A DNA stretch of 17,042 bases from Patescibacteria group bacterium UBA1372 (lineage in GTDB: Bacteria > Patescibacteriota > Microgenomatia > UBA12405), in NCBI GenBank assembly GCA_002306295.1, contig DBRI01000028.1:1-17042 (forward strand), written 5' to 3'. The notes beneath the pieces were generated by a model, which saw nothing but the letters and a program-made list of their open reading frames with translations, did no database searches and was not told the DNA's origin. Positions 13,257 to 17,042 of this stretch are shown in pieces. Both the position numbers and the translations under genes were made by a program. The stretch's first letter is position 1; every line of letters begins with the position of its first letter.

Positions 13257-13976
13257 TTATCTGGATAATGATTCTACCACTATCATCGATTTTTCGATAT
13301 TCTCAAAAGACTCTCTGTATCCGGTCGGATAGTCGGTTATTGCCTCTATTAATTTCTCATAATCATATCTATATCCCTCTCCTCTTGATGTTCCCGGGTC
13401 ATGACTTATAAATTCCTGACTATTTTCATCATAGCCAACAATCACCAATTTATGGTTTGCCGGTTTTGGTATCTGATAATTTGGATTATCTAGTAGATCA
13501 CCATTAACCGCCACAATCATTATTTTCCCCTCTGCCAAAAACTTTTTAATATTCTCAATACTTACATTTTTTTCCAAAAATAAATCTTCGAATTTAAAAT
13601 ATTCCCTAAATAGTTTTATTGTATCTTCATTTGAAATATCATGAAAATGACCGAGTAATTTAAAGGAAAAATCAGACATTTTTGATATTTCACTTACTGC
13701 CATTTCCTTATTTATTTCCTGATTTTTTGTCCAGGAGTAAGCCATCAATATTGACGCCTCTTCACATCCATTTCCTTGTTTTATATCTTCCCAGTTTCCA
13801 AGCGGTGCCTGGGCTGTAAATGGTACTTTTATTTCAACTATTTCAGGTATTACTTTTTCTTCGCTAATATCTGTTGCTATTGGCAATTCATTTTCATTTA
13901 CTTTATCCCTGCCACCAAATATTATTATTACCCCGGCTATCAAAACTAGTAAAAACAATACCTTAATATATTTCAT
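13257..13976 (-). CDS. Secreted/anchored C39-like papain-fold cysteine peptidase
   Basis: A 239-aa protein from ATG 13976-13974, preceded by AGGGATAGGA as a Shine-Dalgarno. It has an N-terminal signal anchor (about 4-20, ending IIIFGG). The catalytic domain starts at VPFTAQAPLGNWEDIKQGNG (51-70), directly followed by Cys71-Glu-Glu-Ala-Ser. ANHKLVIVGYD (173-183) carries His175, and FISHDPGTSRGEGYRYDYE (189-207) carries the acidic residue Asp193. This is the C39-type papain fold ('vPy..Q...W.......gCgptS'), found in bacteriocin-processing and surface-associated peptidases. Without an ABC transporter nearby, cleavage of envelope proteins is more likely than bacteriocin export. It is divergent from the S26-like gene (58 bp) and upstream of the PKD protein in the same direction. 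Confidence 0.85.
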   Translation of the reverse strand: MKYIKVLFLLVLIAGVIIIFGGRDKVNENELPIATDISEEKVIPEIVEIKVPFTAQAPLGNWEDIKQGNGCEEASILMAYSWTKNQEINKEMAVSEISKMSDFSFKLLGHFHDISNEDTIKLFREYFKFEDLFLEKNVSIENIKKFLAEGKIMIVAVNGDLLDNPNYQIPKPANHKLVIVGYDENSQEFISHDPGTSRGEGYRYDYEKLIEAITDYPTGYRESFENIEKSMIVVESLSR

Positions 13977-13998
13977 TTTTCCTATCCCTCTTCCTTTT

Positions 13999-14004
13999 AT
14001 TATA
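13999..14004 (-). promoter_or_regulatory. -10 box TATAAT of the C39-like peptidase gene
   Basis: Read leftward, TATAAT lies 22 bp upstream of the ATG at 13976. The leader would be about 15 nt and includes a proper Shine-Dalgarno (AGGGATAGGA). Only 13 bp separate it from the rightward -10 box, so the two divergent promoters compete for space. Confidence 0.55.
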
Positions 14005-14017
14005 CAAACTATATATT

Positions 14018-14023
14018 TATAAT
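14018..14023 (+). promoter_or_regulatory. -10 box TATAAT of the S26-like peptidase gene
   Basis: TATAAT ends 11 bases before the ATG at 14035, for a predicted leader of about 5 nt without Shine-Dalgarno. The region is very AT-rich and other -10-like words overlap. Confidence 0.45.
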
Positions 14024-14034
14024 TTATTTAACCA

Positions 14035-14856
14035 ATGAAAATTTTATTAAGTTTAGCCAAATCTTTACTTTTCATTTTTTTAATTTTACTTTTGGCTTCA
14101 CCCCTGTGGTTCAAGCTCCTACCCAATCACCTTATTTCTCCATTAACCGGCAAATCAGCCTTAACAGATAAATATCTCTGTTCTTACCCTCTTCACATTA
14201 GTGGACAATCTATGGATCCTTTAGTTACTCCGGGTACAGATATTACTCTCAACCGTTGTTTTAACCAAACTGATTTAGCTATTGGTACTATAGTTTTATT
14301 CAATCAAGGTCAAACCCTTCATCTTGGCATTATCCGCCATATCTTACCTCTAGAGCCCGTTGTTTATAAAATATCCGATGAAAAAGCTCCTCAACTTCTT
14401 CACGACGTTATAGTCGGGGATATTATCGCCATCACCAATCAAATCAATACCGACAATTCCATCTATCGTTCCGAAAAAGATACTCAATCTTTTATCATAG
14501 ATTCAAATGATTTTATTTCAGATATATATTTAGCCAAAATACCCAAAGGCACTGGTATTGAAATGTCCACTCCCCAAAAAACCACCACATTTTTAACAGC
14601 TGAAGATAAATTTTGTTATGTTGTTTATCCCAAAAAGAAACTTTCAAATATCGATACTCAAATTATCGACTCTTCAACTCAAAAAATTATTACCCAGTCT
14701 AATAGTTTAGTTTTTGATCTCAATCTTATTCCCAATATTAATTGTGATGATTTTGGCGATGGTAAATACAATCTCAATCTTAAACCCGGCTCATACCAAT
14801 GGCGTTTTTATCTCAATCACCAAGTACTTGCAGATATCCACTTCAAAGTTATTTAG
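14035..14856 (+). CDS. S26 signal-peptidase-like membrane protein with extra C-terminal domain
   Basis: A 273-aa protein with an N-terminal membrane helix (about 5-24). The serine box SGQSMDPLVTPGTDITLNRC (56-75) matches the 'SGxSMxPtl..GD.v.v' of signal peptidases and SipW-like proteins; Ser59 would be the nucleophile. Instead of the bacterial 'YvKRv.G' general-base Lys, the corresponding strand is LGIIRHILPLEPVVYKISDE, with His102 in the place used by archaeal/ER-type enzymes ('HRI'). IVGDIIAITNQI closes the fold. About 100 more residues (from 165) make a beta-rich domain ending in GSYQWRFYLNHQVLADIHFK, not typical of signal peptidases. It may process the secreted proteins encoded around it. 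It could also be inactive or LexA-like; the single N-terminal helix favours a membrane protease. Confidence 0.7.
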   Translation: MKILLSLAKSLLFIFLILLLASPLWFKLLPNHLISPLTGKSALTDKYLCSYPLHISGQSMDPLVTPGTDITLNRCFNQTDLAIGTIVLFNQGQTLHLGIIRHILPLEPVVYKISDEKAPQLLHDVIVGDIIAITNQINTDNSIYRSEKDTQSFIIDSNDFISDIYLAKIPKGTGIEMSTPQKTTTFLTAEDKFCYVVYPKKKLSNIDTQIIDSSTQKIITQSNSLVFDLNLIPNINCDDFGDGKYNLNLKPGSYQWRFYLNHQVLADIHFKVI

Positions 14857-14882
14857 TTGCATTTTCAAACCCTACTTTTTGC

Positions 14883-14891
14883 TACTATAAA
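14883..14891 (+). promoter_or_regulatory. -10 region (TACTAT/TATAAA) of the SET-domain gene
   Basis: TACTAT (14883-14888) and the overlapping TATAAA (14886-14891) lie 5 and 2 bases before the ATG at 14894. Only 37 bp separate the gene from the S26-like stop, so read-through is also possible. There is no Shine-Dalgarno. Confidence 0.4.
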
Positions 14892-14893
14892 CT

Positions 14894-15319
14894 ATGACCA
14901 AAAAACACTCAACCAAAATTGCTATTGAAATTAGAAAAACACCCAAAGCGGGTAGGGGAGTTTTCGCTCTCAAAGATTTTTCTCCAGGAGAGATTATTGA
15001 AAAATGTCCCATTATCAATGTCACTCCCAAAGAGCGCAAACATATCGAAAAAACTATTTTAAATTATTATATCTATCCATGGCGCAGTACCAGAAGTGGT
15101 TCTATTGTCTTGGGTTACGGTTCTATCTACAATCACTCTTTTACTCCCAATGCTGACTGGAAACAAAACTTCAAAACTTTTTCTATGGTTTATAGAGCCA
15201 TCAAGCCAATTAAAAAAGGTCAGGAAATCACTATCAACTACAACGGCGAACCCGACGATATGACTCCAGTCGATTGGCTAACCTGGGACGAAGCCGACTA
15301 TTCCAAGAAAAAAAAATAA
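14894..15319 (+). CDS. SET-domain protein (putative lysine methyltransferase)
   Basis: A 141-aa single-domain protein. IEIRKTPKAGRGVFALKDFS (11-30) is the SET-N 'v..s...GrGvfA...i..Ge' segment. GYGSIYNHSFTPNADW (74-89) is the SAM-binding 'g...fiNHsc.PN' motif with Asn80-His81-Ser82. VYRAIKPIKKGQEITINYN (99-117) ends with the 'i..GeEltinY' motif, including Tyr116, the catalytic tyrosine. These are the three hallmark motifs of SET methyltransferases, which methylate protein lysines. There is no signal peptide, so it acts in the cytoplasm. A lysine-rich tail (SKKKKK) ends the protein. It follows the S26-like gene in the same direction with its own -10 near the start. The bacterial substrate is unknown. 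Confidence 0.9.
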   Translation: MTKKHSTKIAIEIRKTPKAGRGVFALKDFSPGEIIEKCPIINVTPKERKHIEKTILNYYIYPWRSTRSGSIVLGYGSIYNHSFTPNADWKQNFKTFSMVYRAIKPIKKGQEITINYNGEPDDMTPVDWLTWDEADYSKKKK

Positions 15320-15524
15320 TTTATTCATCTTCAATTAAAGGATTCACACAACCACTCTCTATATCCCCATCGTTTGATTTAAAAAAACTCTTTCTCAACT
15401 ACCCTCAATTTTTCAATACCATATTCATGGAAACATTTAACAAACCATTCTTGTCACAAATACATGCCTCATTTTAGTTATCTTTCTGCTTGATAAAAAT
15501 TCACCCCGAACAGACCCAGCTATA
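15320..15524. other. Non-coding gap with a possible degraded reading frame
   Basis: No intact gene is seen between the SET gene and the next promoter. On the minus strand a short frame (15456-15379) reads QEWFVKCFHEYGIEKLRVVE and then stops; an in-frame TGA lies directly before it and no start codon is available. The codon pattern looks gene-like, so it may be a decayed gene tail, but 25 codons are too few to be sure. Confidence 0.3.
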
Positions 15525-15553
15525 TTGACATTTTTGTATAGTTAGGTTTTAAT
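15525..15553 (+). promoter_or_regulatory. Promoter of the propeller/Kelch surface-protein gene
   Basis: A perfect -35 TTGACA (15525-15530) is followed after 17 bp by TTTAAT (15548-15553). Transcription would start near 15560, leaving a leader of about 6 nt before ATG 15566 and no Shine-Dalgarno. Confidence 0.7.
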
Positions 15554-15565
15554 TAAACAGTCAAT

Positions 15566-17042
15566 ATGAATGGAAAAATCAACAAAAAATATTTTATAAT
15601 GATTACTCTTTTTATCCTCTCGGTCATAGTTTATTTATTTCATTCTTTTATTGACATCAAACCATCTTTATCAGAACAACCGCTACCCAACTTTCCTTAT
15701 ACCAATGGTCCTGTTTTCAATACGTTCCTGGATCAAACCACCAACATTCTTTACATTGGTGGTGATTTCTCCAGCATCACCGACAGTCAAGCCACATACA
15801 ATAGAAACAATTTAGCCGCCATTGATATGTCTACCAATACCATCACCTCTTGGTCTCCTAATGCTAATGGCATCGTCAGAACCCTTGCTGTATCAGACTT
15901 TTATATTTATGTAGGTGGAGAATTTGACGAGATAGATGGTCAACCACGTATTAAGTTTGCCAAGATTAACAAAACTACTTCAGAGCTAGATACTTTCTGC
16001 AAACCCAGCATAGAGTCTAGTATAAAATCTATCAAAGTTGTCGGCAACTACATTTATGTCGGTGGAAACTTTCATACTGTTACCCAGCCCAATCTGGATC
16101 AGGAAACCAGAAACAATTTGCTTCGCCTAAACAACAACCAAAATTGCACCCTAGACTCCTGGGACCCCAACATCAATGGGACGGTTTATGCTATGGATTA
16201 TGATCAAGACCATCTTTACATTGGGGGTGCTTTTGACCTCGTTGGTGTTGGCGAATCCCAGGTTGATGTCAGTGAATTTACCAGGATCAGTCTCGAACAC
16301 GGTACCGCCGACTGGAATTGTAAACCTTGTTTTATTAGCGAAGAATTAGAACCCATGACAGTTTACTCAATAATACTTTCTGATGACTACATCTATGTTG
16401 GTGGCAGTTTTATATATGTTCTCACAGCCCAGGAAAATTTAGCTGATAGGTATGGTTTAGCCAGACTAAACTCTTCCGATTGTAGTCTTGACCATTGGAG
16501 TCCACAACCAAATTATGGACAAACGATTAACTCTATTGTAACCGATGACAATTACGCATATGTCGGAGGTGAATTTACGTCTATTCATGATATCTCCCTC
16601 AATGCTCTAGCCAGGCTCAATAAAAACCCGGCTAACGTAGGCAAAGTTTATCACAGCTCCATTGCCCATGACGGTAAAATCTATTTCTGGGGTGGTTACA
16701 GCCAGGAAGCTAGCCAATATTTTAATACCTTAGACATCTATGATATTAGCACCAGCCAATGGTCTGTTGGTACTCCTGGTGGTACAGCCCGAGCTTACCA
16801 CACCTCCGTTATCTATGACGGTAAAATCTATTCCTGGGGTGGGGTAAAATCAGCTTATACTAAAACAAACATTTTAGACATTTACGATATTAGTACCAGC
16901 CAATGGTCTATCGGTACTCCTGGTGGTACAGCTAGGTCTGGACACACCTCCGTTGCCTATGACGGCAAAATCTATTTCTGGGGTGGTTACGACCAGCAAA
17001 CCAGTCAATATCTTAACACCCTCGACATCTATGATATTAGCA
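15566..17042 (+). CDS. Membrane-anchored beta-propeller/Kelch repeat surface protein, partial
   Basis: The frame opens at ATG 15566 (MNGKINKKYFIMITLFILSV) and is open for 492 codons to the right edge, so the C-terminus is missing. One membrane helix (about 8-26) with Lys before it acts as a signal anchor. From about 45 to 355 the protein has repeats with a Y(I/V)GG(x)F core (at 63, 115, 164, 218, 277 and 332; spacing 49-59 residues) and 'laRLn...lD.W.P' segments, like delta-60 (DUF5122) propeller repeats. At about 360 it switches to Kelch repeats: HDGKIYFWGG, TLDIYDISTSQWSVGTPGGT, RAYHTSVIYDGKIYSWGG. These form beta-propellers that bind proteins or glycans. Location outside the cell is inferred from the anchor and Cys pairs. 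The junction is abrupt, suggesting fusion. Adhesion to a host or neighbour cell is plausible but unproven. Confidence 0.88.
   Translation, partial: MNGKINKKYFIMITLFILSVIVYLFHSFIDIKPSLSEQPLPNFPYTNGPVFNTFLDQTTNILYIGGDFSSITDSQATYNRNNLAAIDMSTNTITSWSPNANGIVRTLAVSDFYIYVGGEFDEIDGQPRIKFAKINKTTSELDTFCKPSIESSIKSIKVVGNYIYVGGNFHTVTQPNLDQETRNNLLRLNNNQNCTLDSWDPNINGTVYAMDYDQDHLYIGGAFDLVGVGESQVDVSEFTRISLEHGTADWNCKPCFISEELEPMTVYSIILSDDYIYVGGSFIYVLTAQENLADRYGLARLNSSDCSLDHWSPQPNYGQTINSIVTDDNYAYVGGEFTSIHDISLNALARLNKNPANVGKVYHSSIAHDGKIYFWGGYSQEASQYFNTLDIYDISTSQWSVGTPGGTARAYHTSVIYDGKIYSWGGVKSAYTKTNILDIYDISTSQWSIGTPGGTARSGHTSVAYDGKIYFWGGYDQQTSQYLNTLDIYDIS
16731..17042 (+). repeat. Tandem Kelch-unit repeats at DNA level (144 and 147 bp period)
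   Basis: The segment GATATTAGxACCAGCCAATGG begins one base after positions 16741 and 16885, and its start recurs after 17032 at the window end, giving periods of 144 and 147 bp (48 and 49 codons). About 110 bp of each unit differ at only a minority of bases, so the copies arose by recent duplication or are kept alike by gene conversion. The array continues beyond the right edge. Confidence 0.85.

Noticed and set aside
15274..15477. Plus-strand 67-codon frame after the SET gene
   Set aside because: It overlaps the SET gene in another frame, has low complexity and no recognisable motif.
16731..17042. CRISPR-like or non-coding tandem repeat
   Set aside because: The repeats are in frame, encode Kelch motifs and have no spacer structure.

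Overview
The window looks like an AT-rich bacterial genome with very compact genes. I infer a member of the Candidate Phyla Radiation (Patescibacteria, possibly Microgenomates-like). The reasons are small single-domain proteins, first genes whose -10 box lies almost directly on the start codon (leaderless or near-leaderless mRNAs), a hypothetical protein with a C-terminal winged helix of a kind I associate with CPR genomes, and membrane-anchored surface proteins. TGA is used as a normal stop (for example at 3715-3717 and 9743-9745), so this is not one of the UGA-recoding lineages. The lineage is an inference and was not tested by any search.

Region 1 (1-4340) looks like a mobile element. Reading leftward, an operon encodes a 61-aa protein of unknown function, a SpoVG-like protein, a gene II/X-like rolling-circle replication protein, a 52-aa excisionase-type helix-turn-helix protein and the start of a type III restriction-modification Mod subunit that runs off the left edge. 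The operon is preceded by four GGT(C/T) motifs at exact 10-bp spacing, placed just upstream of a plausible promoter. To the right are a winged-helix hypothetical protein (leftward) and, divergently, a two-gene toxin-antitoxin pair: a Panacea-domain (DUF4065/SocA-like) antitoxin and a RelE/HigB-like toxin, with a perfect 7-bp inverted repeat at the promoter. A non-coding stretch with three tandem 10-bp repeats (4266-4295) follows and may mark the element boundary.

Region 2 (4365-10396) is an accessory small-molecule or sugar cluster. It holds an aminoglycoside/choline-kinase-like phosphotransferase, a NUDIX hydrolase, an adenylate-kinase-like P-loop kinase, and a tightly packed rightward operon of a GT-A glycosyltransferase, a GT4 glycosyltransferase, an MNT/AbiEii-type nucleotidyltransferase and a histidine phosphatase. 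Kinase, nucleotidyltransferase, two glycosyltransferases, phosphatase and NUDIX together suggest synthesis and turnover of a phosphorylated or nucleotide-activated glycoside. This is the best candidate for an undescribed pathway here, but its substrates cannot be read from the sequence.

Region 3 (10394-11700) encodes a class II-type Fic protein (AMPylase fold with its own inhibitory motif) transcribed leftward. Its promoter carries three heptamers at 11-bp spacing, and a tiny reading frame appears to be coupled to its stop codon. A short hairpin-forming palindrome lies upstream.

Region 4 (11817-17042) is an envelope/secretion region: a 3-TM membrane protein, a membrane-anchored PKD-domain protein, a C39-like cysteine peptidase, an S26-like signal-peptidase homologue with an extra C-terminal domain, a SET-domain protein, and the N-terminal 492 residues of a membrane-anchored surface protein that joins YVGG-type (delta-60-like) propeller repeats to Kelch repeats and runs off the right edge. 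No rRNA, tRNA, CRISPR array or transposase was seen.
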